A DNA stretch of 64,000 nt from Streptomyces sp. TSRI0107. Its GTDB lineage: Bacteria; Actinomycetota; Actinomycetes; Streptomycetales; Streptomycetaceae. Location: the NCBI RefSeq assembly GCF_001905845.1, contig NZ_LIVZ01000014.1:248001-312000 (forward strand), read 5' to 3'. Positions 16,459-31,158 of the stretch are shown here, in pieces. The notes under the pieces were generated by a model, which was given only the letters and a program-made list of their open reading frames with translations, did not search any database and had not been told where the DNA came from. The translations under genes and the position numbers were made by a program. Each line of letters begins with the position of its first letter. Positions within the stretch are counted from its first letter, which is position 1.

Positions 16459-17504
16459 TCCTGCCCCTGACGCGGGGTGCCGAGAGCGGCACCCCGCGGC
16501 TCACCGACATCGCGGCCCAGGCCGGGGTCAGCGAGGCCACGGCGAGCCGGGTGCTCAACGGCAAGCCCGGCGTCGCCCCCGCCACCCGGCGACGGGTGGT
16601 GGCCGCGCTCGACGTGCTCGGCTACGAGCGGCCCGTACGCCTGCGCCAGCGCAGCGCCGGCCTGGTCGGGCTGGTGATCCCGGAGCTGACGAACCCGATC
16701 TTCCCGGCTTTCGCCCAGGTCATCGAGCAGGTGCTGGCCGGGCACGGATACACGCCCGTGCTGTGTACGCAGATGCCCGGCGGGTCCACCGAGGACGAAC
16801 TGGTGGAGCAGCTGGAGGACCGGGGCGTCACGGGCATCGTCTTCCTGTCCGGGCTGCACGCGGACACCACGGCCGACCCCGTCAGGTACCACAAACTGGC
16901 CTCGCGCAGCCTGCCGTTCGTCCTGGTGAACGGATACAACGAGCGGATCACGGCGTCCTTCGTGTCGTCGGACGACCGGTCCGCCGTGCGGATGGCGGTG
17001 CGGCACCTGGCCGATCTGGGCCATGTGCGGGTCGGGCTCGCCGTCGGGCCCACCCGTTTCGTGCCGTCGCGGCGCAAGGCCGAGGGCTTCGCCGCGGCCG
17101 TGCACTCCTTCTGCGGGACACCGGCCGGAGAGGCCGAACGCCGCATCGAGCGGACCCTGTTCACGGTGGAGGGAGGCCACGCGGCCGGAGCGGCGCTGCT
17201 GGACAAGGGATGCACGGGCATCGTCTGCGGCAGCGATCTGATGGCCCTGGGGGTGATCCGCGCGGCACGCGAGCGCGGCCTGTCGGTCCCGCACGACGTC
17301 TCGGTGATCGGTTTCGACGACTCGCCGCTGATCGCTTTCACCGATCCCCCGCTCACCACGGTTCGCCAGCCGGTGCAGGCGATGGCGACCGCCGCGGTGG
17401 GCGCGCTGTTGGAGGAGGTCGGCGGGACCCCGGTGCAGCGGACCGAGTTCGTCTTCCAGCCGGAGCTGGTCGTGCGCGCTTCCACGGCCCGGCGGAACGG
17501 ATGA
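16455..17504 (+). CDS. Second LacI-family regulator (MalR/AglR-like paralogue)
   Basis: The 349-residue repressor has HTH RLTDIAAQAGVSEATASRVLNGKPG and a sugar-binding domain ending GFDDSPLIAFTDPPLTTVRQP. It is a clear paralogue of the LacI protein at 10303-11340, with shared blocks such as PGGSTEDEL and SGLHADTTAD. The GTG at 16455 overlaps the alpha-glucosidase stop; an in-frame GTG three codons upstream is the alternative. It lies directly upstream of the amylase genes. The duplicated regulators could split control of uptake and secreted enzymes. Confidence 0.85.
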   Translation: MILPLTRGAESGTPRLTDIAAQAGVSEATASRVLNGKPGVAPATRRRVVAALDVLGYERPVRLRQRSAGLVGLVIPELTNPIFPAFAQVIEQVLAGHGYTPVLCTQMPGGSTEDELVEQLEDRGVTGIVFLSGLHADTTADPVRYHKLASRSLPFVLVNGYNERITASFVSSDDRSAVRMAVRHLADLGHVRVGLAVGPTRFVPSRRKAEGFAAAVHSFCGTPAGEAERRIERTLFTVEGGHAAGAALLDKGCTGIVCGSDLMALGVIRAARERGLSVPHDVSVIGFDDSPLIAFTDPPLTTVRQPVQAMATAAVGALLEEVGGTPVQRTEFVFQPELVVRASTARRNG

Positions 17505-17592
17505 CCGCACCGGCCGGGGGAGAGGCTCCGCAGCCCGGCCCTGGTCGGGGCGGCGAGGCGGCATGAAGGCTGCGGAGCCCCGGCCTGGAGAT

Positions 17593-17653
17593 CCGGTCCG
17601 GCGGACCGGGCGCGTGGACCCGAACTCGACGGGTCTCCGGGCCGCCGGACCGG
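17593..17653 (+). terminator. Long GC-rich hairpin after second LacI gene
   Basis: Segments 17593-17609 and 17637-17653 are complementary over 17 bp with one mismatch, with a 27-base loop. The left arm alone can also form a 7-bp hairpin. It lies about 90 bases after the LacI stop and before the amylase promoter. Confidence 0.55.
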
Positions 17654-17673
17654 ACGTTGATTGAACGTAACAC

Positions 17674-17837
17674 CTCTGAAACGCTTGTGAAAGACCTTGC
17701 ATCGCACCAATTGGCGTCGCGGCCAGTGACGTTGAAGTTTTCGTGGAGAGAACGGCAAGTGCTGACGGGAGGGTTGACCGACGGTTGGCTGACTCGTACG
17801 GTCTCGACCGCAAGAACTTGCTGAGTGTTTCAGCAAG
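17674..17837. promoter_or_regulatory. Two operator-like sites upstream of alpha-amylase
   Basis: CTCTGAAACGCTTG at 17674-17687 matches the malE and 28737 sites. Further down, CTTGCTGA (17817-17824) and TCAGCAAG (17830-17837) form a perfect 8-bp inverted repeat with a 5-base spacer and contain GTTTCAGCAAG. This is the expected shape of a LacI-family operator. The rest of the 17505-17915 gap shows nothing else recognisable. Confidence 0.5.
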
Positions 17838-17915
17838 CATCCCCACAGGCCTGTCGGGCAAGGCGCGTTGCTGCGTGAAGGCCTCTCATCCCCACCAGGT
17901 GGATCAGGAGGAACG

Positions 17916-19625
17916 ATGGCCAACAAGACCGTGGCCGCTGCACTCGCCCTCGCGGCGGGAGCCGCTGTGGTCGTCACGGCGCCCGGCACCGCGCAGGCGG
18001 ACCCGCCCGGCGACAAGGACGTCACCGCGGTGATGTTCGAGTGGAACTTCAACTCGGTCGCCAAGGCCTGTACGGACGACCTCGGACCGGCCGGATACGG
18101 GTACGTGCAGGTGTCACCGCCGAACGAGCGGGTGCAGGGCCCGCAGTGGTGGACCGCCTACCAGCCCGTCAGCTACAGGATCGCCACGAAGCTGGGCGAC
18201 CGCAACGCCTTCAAGAACATGATCGACACCTGTCACGCCGCCGGCGTCAAGGTCGTCGCGGACACGGTCATCAACCACATGGCCAACAGCGCCGGCACCG
18301 GCACCGGGGGCTCCTCCTACAGCAAGTACGACTACCCCGGCCTGTACTCGAAGTCCGACATGGACGACTGCATGAAGGACATCGACAACTACGGGGACAG
18401 CTGGAACGTCCACCACTGCGAACTGGCCGGCCTGCCCGACCTCGACACCGGCGAGGAATACGTCCGCAAGACCATCGCCGGGTACATGAACGACCTGCTG
18501 TCCCTGGGGGTGGACGGCTTCCGCATCGACGCCGCCAAGCACATCCCGCCGGGCGACCTCGCCAACATCAAGGGCCGGCTCAGCGACCCGGGCGTCTACT
18601 GGAAGCAGGAGACCATCGGGGCCTACGGCGAGGCCGTGCAGCCCGGCCAGTACACCGGCACCGGCGACGTCCAGGAGTTCTCCTACGGCAGAGACCTGAA
18701 GCGCGTCTTCTCCGGCGAGAAGCTCGCGCACCTGAAGAACTTCGGCGAGGCCTGGGGCTACGTCTCCAGCGGCAAGGCGGCCACCTTCGTGGCCAACCAC
18801 GACACCGAGCGCCACAACGCGACGCTGACCTACAAGGACGGCGCCAAGTACACACTCGCCCACGTCTTCATGCTGGCCTGGCCCTACGGCTCGCCGGACG
18901 TCCACTCCGGCTACGAGTTCAGCAACGACGCGGGCGGACCTAACAACGGCCAGGTCGACGCCTGCTACACCGACGGGTGGAAGTGCCAGCACGCCTGGCG
19001 CGAGATCGCGAGCATGGTCAAGTTCCGCAACACCGCGGGCAGCGCGGAAGTGACCAACTGGTGGGACAACGGCAACAACGCCATCGCCTTCGGCCGCGGC
19101 AGCAAGGCCTACGTCGCCATCAACCACGAGTCCGGCTCGCTGACCAGGACCTTCCAGACGTCGCTGCCCGCCGGCACCTACTGCGACGTCCAGAATGGCA
19201 AGCCCGTCACCGTGAACGGCTCCGGACAGTTCACCGCCACCCTCGGCGCCGACACGGCCCTCGCCCTGCACACCGGCGCGACCAGTTGCACCGACCCGGG
19301 CGGCGGGGACCCCGGTGAGGAACCCGGCACCACGATCGGCGCCTCCTTCAGCGTCGACGCCACCACCGTCTGGGGCGAGAACATCTACGTCACCGGCAAC
19401 AAGCCCGAGCTGGGCAACTGGAACCCGGCCGACGCGCTCAAGCTCGACCCGGCGGCCTACCCCGTCTGGAAGCTCGACGTCGCGCTCCCGGCCGGTACCT
19501 CCTTCGAGTACAAGTACCTCCGCAAGGACGCCTCCGGCAAGGTCACCTGGGAGAGCGGCGCCAACCGCACCGCCACCGTCCCGTCCAGCGGCAGGACACT
19601 GCTGAGCGACACCTGGCGCGGCTGA
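17916..19625 (+). CDS. Secreted alpha-amylase with C-terminal starch-binding domain (CBM20)
   Basis: The 569-residue enzyme has a signal peptide ending near AQA-DPPG. Its GH13 catalytic domain carries ADTVINHMAN, GVDGFRIDAAKHIP (nucleophile), QETIGAYGE (acid region) and FVANHDTER. After a Gly/Pro/Asp-rich linker (about residue 455-475), a CBM20 domain contains NIYVTGNKPELGNWN and FEYKYLRKD. ATG at 17916 has AGGAGG 4 bases upstream, deciding it over an in-frame ATG 16 codons earlier. It degrades extracellular starch to maltodextrins for MalEFG. Confidence 0.93.
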   Translation: MANKTVAAALALAAGAAVVVTAPGTAQADPPGDKDVTAVMFEWNFNSVAKACTDDLGPAGYGYVQVSPPNERVQGPQWWTAYQPVSYRIATKLGDRNAFKNMIDTCHAAGVKVVADTVINHMANSAGTGTGGSSYSKYDYPGLYSKSDMDDCMKDIDNYGDSWNVHHCELAGLPDLDTGEEYVRKTIAGYMNDLLSLGVDGFRIDAAKHIPPGDLANIKGRLSDPGVYWKQETIGAYGEAVQPGQYTGTGDVQEFSYGRDLKRVFSGEKLAHLKNFGEAWGYVSSGKAATFVANHDTERHNATLTYKDGAKYTLAHVFMLAWPYGSPDVHSGYEFSNDAGGPNNGQVDACYTDGWKCQHAWREIASMVKFRNTAGSAEVTNWWDNGNNAIAFGRGSKAYVAINHESGSLTRTFQTSLPAGTYCDVQNGKPVTVNGSGQFTATLGADTALALHTGATSCTDPGGGDPGEEPGTTIGASFSVDATTVWGENIYVTGNKPELGNWNPADALKLDPAAYPVWKLDVALPAGTSFEYKYLRKDASGKVTWESGANRTATVPSSGRTLLSDTWRG

Positions 19626-19629
19626 ACCA

Positions 19630-19681
19630 GGAAGGCGCTGCGTCCCGCCGACCGAGGAAGGCGCTGCGTCTCGTCGACCGA
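19630..19681. repeat. Two tandem 26-bp repeats after the amylase gene
   Basis: Copies at 19630-19655 and 19656-19681 begin GGAAGGCGCTGCGTC and differ at two bases by eye. They lie between the amylase stop and its terminator hairpin. No function is evident. Confidence 0.6.
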
Positions 19682-19685
19682 AGGA

Positions 19686-19719
19686 CCGCCCGGTTCGCCC
19701 GCGATGGCGAACCGGGCGG
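19686..19719 (+). terminator. Perfect 14-bp hairpin terminator of the amylase gene
   Basis: Arms CCGCCCGGTTCGCC (19686-19699) and its exact complement (19706-19719) flank a 6-base loop, about 60 bases after the amylase stop. Confidence 0.75.
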
Positions 19720-19832
19720 CACGCCGTGTGCGCGCCGGATCCCGCCGACGCGCAGCAGGCGACCCGGCCCGTTCGACGGTCGAGTCGACGGCAGAGAAAC
19801 GGTTGAGAATCGGCTGAGAAGAAGAAAGGCCC

Positions 19833-22800
19833 ATGACCGGATTACCCTCCCGGCGCGGAACCGCCCGGGTTTCGGCCGTCGCACTGTTCCTGTCGGTGCT
19901 GTCGGCCCTGCCGCCCACCACCCCGCCCGCGGACGCCGCGGCCCCTGGGCCCTGTCGTTTGGATCATCCCGGCGTCGCAGGATCTGGCACGCCCATCTGC
20001 CGCGTTGTCGTCAGTCGCCGACGCGCCGCGTCGACTCCCTCCTCCGCCTTGCAGCTGCACGCACCAGACCCCGCTCGACTCGGCCGGGACGCACCGTCCC
20101 TCACAGCCGGGCTGATCCAAACGACAGAGCCTAGGCCGCCGTCGGACCGCGCGCTCGCCCGCACCCCGGCGCGGCCCGCCCCCTCGCGTGAGCAGTTCTA
20201 CCTGGCACTGCCGGACCGCTTCGCCAACGGCTCCACCGCCAACGACGAAGGCGGTCTCACCGGCGACCGCTCCCGGACCGGACACGACCCGACCGACAAA
20301 CACTTCTACCAGGGCGGCGACCTCAGGGGCCTGATCGACAAGCTCGACTACATCAAGGGCCTGGGCACCACCGCGATCTGGATGGCGCCGGTCTTCGAGA
20401 ACAAGCCGGTGCAGACCATGAGCGGCACGGAGATGGCCAGCTACCACGGCTACTCGATCACGGACTTCACCCGGGTCGACCCGCACTTCGGCACCAACGC
20501 CGAGCTCGCGGAGCTCGTCGACAAGGCCCATGCCAAGGGCATGAAGGTCTTCTTCGACGTCATCACCAACCACACCGCCGACACCGTCGACTACGCGGAG
20601 CAGAAGTACGGCTACCGCTCCAAGGGCGCCCACCCCTACCTCGACACCGAGGGCCGTCCCTTCGACGACAGCACCGGCATGGGCGAGGTCGACGAGGACA
20701 GCTTCCCCTACACGCCGCGGAACCGCACCGGCGAGCACGACACCAAGGTCCCGGCTTGGCTGAACGACCCGACCATGTACCACAACCGGGGCGACTCCAC
20801 CTTCGCCGGCGAGAGCGCCCTGTACGGCGACTTCATCGGCAACGACGACCTGTGGACGGAGCGGCCCGAAGTCGTCGAGGGCATGCGGCGCATCTACGAG
20901 ACGTGGGTGCGGGACTTCGGCATCGACGGCTTCCGCGTCGACACGGCGAAGAACGTCAACATGGCCTTCTGGACACAGTGGGCCACGGCGCTGGACGCCT
21001 ACGCCGCCCGGCAGGGGAAGCCGGACTTCTTCATCTTCGCGGAGGCCTTCTCCGCCGACCCCGTCGTCATGGCCCCCTACCTGACCGAAGGCCGGCTCGA
21101 CGCCACGCTCGACTTCCCGCTGCAGGCGGCGATCCGCAACTACACGTCCCGCGGCGGCCCCACCCGTGACCTCGCGCACGTCCTCGCCCAGGACTACCGC
21201 TACACCACCGACAAGGCCAGCGCGTACAGCGAGGTGACCTTCCTCGGCAGTCACGACATGGGCCGCATCGGGGGCTTCGTCAGCCAGGACAACCCCGGTG
21301 CGGACGACGCCGAACTGCTGCGCCGTGACCGGTTCGCGCACGAGCTGCTGTTCCTGTCCCGGGGGAACCCGGTGATCTACGCGGGCGACGAGCAGGGCTT
21401 CACCGGACCGGCGGGTGATGTGTACGCCCGGCAGACGCTGTTCGCCTCGAAGGTCGAGGACTACCTGGACGACGACCAGATCGGCACGGAGCGTACCCAT
21501 GCCTCGGACGCGTACGACGTGACGCATCCGCTGTACACGTCTATCGCTGATCTATCGCGGTTGACGAAGCGCCATCCGGCTTTGCGCGACGGCGTTCAGC
21601 AGGAGCGGTACGCGGACGACGGGGCGGGTGTGTACGCGTTCTCGCGCACGGACCCGAAGCGGAGGGTCGAGTACGTCGTCGCGGTGAACAACACCGAGCG
21701 GGCCCGGACGGTGGAGCTGCCGACGTATACGGCCGGGATGGACTTCCGCGGCGTGTACGGGTCGTCGGTGCGGCTGACCAGCGGCGCTGACAAGAAGATC
21801 TCGGTGGAGGTGCCGCCGTTGTCGGCGGTGGTGCTGAAGGCGGCCGGGCCGCTGGCGTCCCCGGCCGCGCGGCCGTCGGTGTCGGTGAAGGCGCCGGCGG
21901 CCGGTGCCACGGGTGACGTGGAGGTTTCGGCGGATGTGGACGGCGGTTCGCTGAACCGGGTCGTGTTCGCCGCGCAGGTCGGTGACGGGCCGTGGCGGAC
22001 GCTGGGTTCGGCCGACCACGCCCCGTACAAGGTGACCCAGCACCTGACCGAGACGGTGCGGGCCGGGACCCCGTTGCGGTACAAGGCCGTGGTCGTCGAC
22101 AGTGCCGGACGCACCGCGAGCGCCACCGCCGCCACCACCGCCGGACAACCGCCCGCAGCCGAGAGACCGACGGCGAAGCGACATCACGCGGTCGTCCACC
22201 ACCGGCGTGCCGACGGCGACTACGACGGTCTGCTGCTGCGGACCGCCGACGGTACGACCGCCCCGTTCATCGGCCGCGACGCCTACGGCGCCTTCGCGTG
22301 GATCACACCCGGCGCCGGCACCGGCACCATCCGCTTCACCGTCGAGAAGGACGGTGTCGCCGACGGCCCCGAGCGCGCCTTCGACTTCGCCGCGACCGGC
22401 GAGGTGTGGACCGAGGAGAACAGCGCGACCGTCAGGATGGCCAGACCCAAGGCCGCGTATCCGCCGCAGGACGGGAGCAAGGCCGTCCTGCACTACCACC
22501 GGCCCGACGGCGACTACGAGGGATGGGGCCTGCACACCTGGACCGGATCCGCGGATCCGCCCGAATGGAACGACCCCATCCTGCCGGTGCGCGAGGACTC
22601 CTTCGGGCTGGTCTTCGAAGTGCCGCTGAACGACGGCGCGGCCTCGCTGAGCTACATCCTGCACAAGAAGGAGGAGAAGGACGTCCCGGTCGACGAAGCA
22701 CTCGACTTCTCCCTGTACGGGCACGAGGTCTGGCGCGTGGCGGGCGAGACCGCCTATCTGACGCCCTCTCCCGGCGGCGCCTTCGGCCTCGACCTGGGCG

Positions 22801-23155
22801 CGTCGGAGGCCGCCTGGATCGGCGACGACACCGTCGTATGGGCGGGTGAGGGCACGGGTGTCGCCAGTCAGCAACTGGTGTACGCCACCGAGGGCGACCT
22901 CACGCTCGAGAACGGCGCACTGTCCGACGAGGGGCAGTGGCTGCGGCTCGTACCGACCGAGCTGACCGAGGCACAGAAGTCCCGCCACCCGCAGTACGCG
23001 CAAGCCTCCGCGTTCCGTGTGGACCCGAGGGACCGCGACCGCGTCGGCCAGGCCCTCGGGGCCCTGCTGATCGCCACCCAACGCGCGGACAGCGGTGCCC
23101 TGCTGGGCGCCACCGGCGTGCGTATCGAAGACGGACAACCGGAAGGATCCGACAA

Positions 23156-23159
<4 letters not shown>
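19833..23159 (+). CDS. Secreted GH13 amylase with CBM41 domains, truncated paralogue of the amylopullulanase
   Basis: The 1108-residue protein has a signal peptide (cleavage near ADAAAP). About 62 extra residues encoded by an inserted repeat follow (residues ~39-100), then a GH13 domain starting REQFYLALPDRFANGSTAND. Catalytic motifs are DVITNHTAD, GIDGFRVDTAKN, IFAEAF and FLGSHDMGR. Next come a beta-sandwich region and two CBM41 (pullulanase-associated) domains, recognised by VVHHRRADGDYDG and VLHYHRPDGDYEGWGLHTW. It ends where the downstream paralogue continues into a pullulanase module. RBS AGAAAGG precedes ATG at 19833. The stop overlaps the next gene as GTGA. Confidence 0.85.
19945..20134. 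mobile_element. MITE-like inverted-repeat element inserted in frame in the amylase gene
   Basis: Near-perfect terminal inverted repeats (CTGTCGTTTGGATCA at the left and its complement at the right) are bounded by CTGG on the left and CTAG on the right. This suggests a CTAG (YTAR-type) target duplication with one changed base. The core (around 20000-20050) matches the intergenic copy at 62138-62301. Removing 186 bp (element plus one 4-base duplicate) restores a frame reading AAPRPPSD, as expected from the paralogue. No transposase is encoded. Confidence 0.75.
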
Positions 23160-28555
<5,396 letters not shown>

Positions 28556-28571
28556 CGGAAACCACCGACAA

Positions 28572-28603
28572 GGGGCCCGCGCCGGTCGTCCGGCACGGGC
28601 CCC
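28572..28603 (+). terminator. Hairpin terminator after amylopullulanase
   Basis: GGGGCCCGCGCCGG (28572-28585) pairs with 28590-28603 with one mismatch and a 4-base loop, 17 bases after the stop codon. Confidence 0.75.
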
Positions 28604-28736
28604 TGCACGTGCTTTCGGCCTTTCCGCGGCCGTGCCGTCCACCGTGCTTCCGTCGTCGTCGGCACTCAGCCCACGCCGCTGAGCTGGCTCTCAGGAGCAG
28701 AGGAGTGACCCACAGTCATTGAAAGCCGCCTGGCAA

Positions 28737-28750
28737 GGCTCTGAAACTTG
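28737..28750. promoter_or_regulatory. Operator-like site upstream of tendamistat-like gene
   Basis: GGCTCTGAAACTTG followed by CCGCAAAG matches the site before the amylase (CTCTGAAACGCTTG) and resembles the reverse complement of the rmlA-side site. It lies about 80 bases before the inhibitor start codon. Confidence 0.5.
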
Positions 28751-28827
28751 CCGCAAAGCCTTTCATGACTCGCTGGATACTGCGTACGCTGTGGGCGTCC
28801 GTTCATCAACTGAAGGGGAGAAGTGCG

Positions 28828-29136
28828 ATGAGGCGGTTTATGCGTTCAACTATTGTTGTTTCGGTCGCGGCTCTGGCCGTGGCGGCGTCGGGTTCGGCGC
28901 AGGCCGAGTCCCAGGACGATGCGGGAAGCCGGCTCGCCGCCCCCGACTGCGTGACGTTCAGCGCGGACTGGCGCTACACGTTCGTCACCAACGACTGCTC
29001 CGACACCCTCACCGTGAAGGTCGTGTACCGCGACGGGACCGACGTCCCCTGCCGGCTGGCCCCGCCGAAAGCCCTGATCACCTTCCCGGGGTACGGGACC
29101 TCGGGCAACGAGGTGCTGGGCGTCGACGTGTGCTGA
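28828..29136 (+). CDS. Secreted proteinaceous alpha-amylase inhibitor, tendamistat family
   Basis: The 102-residue precursor has a signal peptide (MRRFMRSTIVVSVAALAVAA..) cleaved near AQA. The mature part holds CVTFSADWRYTFVTNDC and TLTVKVVYRDGT. Tendamistat has the same WRY triplet, which inserts into the amylase active site, in the same position relative to its first disulfide (CVTLYQSWRY..NGC), and also the TVKVVYEDDT strand. The four expected cysteines are present, the last at the C-terminus. ATG at 28828 has GGGGAG 7 bases upstream. Known members inhibit animal alpha-amylases. The gene sits directly after the starch-degradation genes and behind a shared operator-like site. Confidence 0.88.
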   Translation: MRRFMRSTIVVSVAALAVAASGSAQAESQDDAGSRLAAPDCVTFSADWRYTFVTNDCSDTLTVKVVYRDGTDVPCRLAPPKALITFPGYGTSGNEVLGVDVC

Positions 29137-29150
29137 GCCGGAGGCAGGCA

Positions 29151-30041
29151 TCACGTCGCCCGGAACAGCCCTGTCTCGACCTCCGCGACCCGTCCTTCGG
29201 CCAGGAGGCGGTCCAGGTGCTGCACGGCGGTCCTGCGTTCCACCGGCCTCACGTGCGGGCCCTCCACGTGGGGCCGGTAGACCAGGCGGTGCTCGACGAT
29301 CTCGGCGACGGTCCGCGGTTCGCCGAGGAAGGCGAGCAGTGCCGCCTCCCGTTTCCGCACCACGCCGGCGAACGCGTCGAGCCGGTGCCGGAACTCCGCG
29401 GCGCCCTCGATCACGCCCTTCTGGTGTGACGTGCCGTACCAGCGTGCGTCGATCTCCCGGCAGCGGCGCATCGACGCCTCGAAGTCCTCGAGGCTGCTGC
29501 CGGCGTCGCCGTAGTACGGGCCGAACGACGTCAGGTCGATGTCCGCGACGAAGAAGAAGCCGTCCGGCTCGATCAGGAAGCCGCTGTGTCCTGCGGTGTG
29601 GCCGGGGAGGTGGACGACGGTGACGGTCCGTCCGCCGAGGTCGAACACGGCGCCGTCGGCGAAGCCCGTCGCGTCGGGACGTCCCCGCACATGGAACTCC
29701 CGCCGCATCATCTCGTCGACTGCGGCGGCCGCCTCGGGCGGGAGGCCGAGCCCGGCGATCAGGACCTCGGGGGAGCGCAGGGCGCCGAGATCGCCTTCAT
29801 GGACGTGGACCGGCACGTCGTAGCTGCCGAGACCGGCGATGTGGTCCTCGTGCGCGTGGCTGACGAGGACCAGGTCCGCGGGCGGCGCGGATTCGACGAG
29901 CGACAACGACGGATCGACGACCAGCGATGCCGTCGAGCCCCGCACGAGCAGTGAATTGCCGAAGGGGTAGGCGCCCAGTCGAGCGCCGACGAGCACGCTG
30001 ACCTCGCCGAATTCCGCTGTCGTGTATGCCGTGCTGTTCAT
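29151..30041 (-). CDS. Metallo-beta-lactamase-fold hydrolase
   Basis: The roughly 296-residue protein has the metal-binding motif SHAHEDHIAGL, then HLPGHTAGHSGFL and VADIDLTSFGPYYG, typical of the MBL superfamily (glyoxalase II/lactonase-like). The C-terminal 60 residues (REAALLAFLGEPRTVAEIVEH..) look like a winged-helix-type tail found in some MBL proteins. ATG at 30041 has GGGAA at 8 bases; a GTG two codons earlier is the alternative. Substrate unknown. Direct repeats at 30061-30086 lie just upstream. Confidence 0.8.
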   Translation of the reverse strand: MNSTAYTTAEFGEVSVLVGARLGAYPFGNSLLVRGSTASLVVDPSLSLVESAPPADLVLVSHAHEDHIAGLGSYDVPVHVHEGDLGALRSPEVLIAGLGLPPEAAAAVDEMMRREFHVRGRPDATGFADGAVFDLGGRTVTVVHLPGHTAGHSGFLIEPDGFFFVADIDLTSFGPYYGDAGSSLEDFEASMRRCREIDARWYGTSHQKGVIEGAAEFRHRLDAFAGVVRKREAALLAFLGEPRTVAEIVEHRLVYRPHVEGPHVRPVERRTAVQHLDRLLAEGRVAEVETGLFRAT

Positions 30042-30060
30042 CTTCACGATTCCCGTCGGA

Positions 30061-30086
30061 CGAATACCAGTGGAACGAATACCAGT
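30061..30086. repeat. Direct repeats upstream of the MBL gene
   Basis: CGAATACCAGT occurs at 30061-30071 and 30076-30086, a 15-base period, 20-45 bases before the MBL start. Regulator-binding repeats are possible. Confidence 0.45.
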
Positions 30087-30134
30087 CGAAAGCTGCCCGG
30101 CAGCAGTGTGTACCGTCGGTCACCGGCACCGGCG

Positions 30135-31049
30135 TCAGCGCACCGGCTCGGGGCGGTCGGCGTCCAGGTGGGCGGTGAGGAAGCGGGCGGCGCGGTCGAG
30201 TGCGGCGTCCGCCTCGTCGAGGCGGCCGTAGTGGTGATGGAAGACGTGGGGGAGGCCGGGCCCGACTTCGAGCGTGACCTCGACGTCGTCGGCGCCCGCG
30301 CGGCCGGCCAGCCGGACCGCGTCGTCGAGCAGCACCTCGTTCGCCCCGACCTGCACGAGCAGCGGGGGCAGTCCGGTGAGGTCGGCGAAGACCGGGCTGG
30401 CCAGGGGGTGCGCCCGGTCGCCCGCGCCGACGTAGAGATCGGCGTAGGCGCGTATGTCGGCCTCGTCGAAGATGGGGTCGGCGTCCTCCTTGGAGCGGAT
30501 GCTTCCGCCGGCCAGGGTGAGGTCGACCCAGGGGGAGAGGACGACCACGGCGGCCGGTTGCGGCAGCCCGGCCTCCCGGGCCGCGAGCAGCGTGGCGATG
30601 GTCAGGCCGCCACCGGCGGAGTCGCCGGCCATGACGAGGTCCCGTGGGTCGGTGCCCGCCGCCAGCAGTTCGCTATAGGCCGCGAGCCCGTCGTCGACGG
30701 CCGCGGGGAAAGGGTGCTCCGGCGCCAGCCGGTAATCCACCGACAGGGCGCGCAGCCGGGCGCGGCGGGCCAGTTCACCCACCAGCCCCGCATGGGTGTC
30801 CGGTGAGCCGATGACGTAGCCGCCGCCGTGCAGGTAGAGCAGCCGGCCGCGGCCGGAGACCTCGGCCGGCTCCAGTTCCAGCGCCGGCCGCCCGCCCAGG
30901 ACGGTCCTCCGGGTGACCACGCCGTCCGGCGCTGGGCGGCTGATGGCCGCGGCGAAACCGCCGCGCTGCTCCTCGACGGTGGGCGGCGTCTCGCTGCGAG
31001 GGGCGGAACGGAGCATGGCGTCGAGGGCGTCGCGCTGCTGTCGGGACAT
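30135..31049 (-). CDS. Alpha/beta hydrolase of the hormone-sensitive-lipase family
   Basis: The 304-residue esterase/acetyl hydrolase has an oxyanion motif YLHGGGYVIG, nucleophile GDSAGGG, and Asp/His regions near VGANEVLLDDA and LPHVFHHHYG. ATG at 31049 has GGAGG at 6 bases; the frame is open further upstream but would run through the operator region. It diverges from a MarR regulator and shares a 110-base gap with palindromic operators, so it is probably MarR-controlled. Confidence 0.88.
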   Translation of the reverse strand: MSRQQRDALDAMLRSAPRSETPPTVEEQRGGFAAAISRPAPDGVVTRRTVLGGRPALELEPAEVSGRGRLLYLHGGGYVIGSPDTHAGLVGELARRARLRALSVDYRLAPEHPFPAAVDDGLAAYSELLAAGTDPRDLVMAGDSAGGGLTIATLLAAREAGLPQPAAVVVLSPWVDLTLAGGSIRSKEDADPIFDEADIRAYADLYVGAGDRAHPLASPVFADLTGLPPLLVQVGANEVLLDDAVRLAGRAGADDVEVTLEVGPGLPHVFHHHYGRLDEADAALDRAARFLTAHLDADRPEPVR

Positions 31050-31078
31050 GGTGGGCCTCCATCGGTCGGGGTGCGAGG

Positions 31079-31144
31079 ATGGATTCCTGGGAATCCATCT
31101 GTCCGAGCCCAACCGGATTCCGAGGAAGATGATTCCCAGGAATC
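31079..31144. promoter_or_regulatory. Three palindromic MarR-type operators
   Basis: ATGGATTCC-TG-GGAATCCAT (31079-31098) is a perfect 9-bp inverted repeat. GATTCC-CA-GGAATC (31131-31144) is a perfect 6-bp one, and GGATTCC-GA-GGAA (31115-31127) is a partial one. All three sit between the hydrolase and the MarR gene. Confidence 0.7.
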
Positions 31145-31158
31145 TATTGGAGGTTGCT

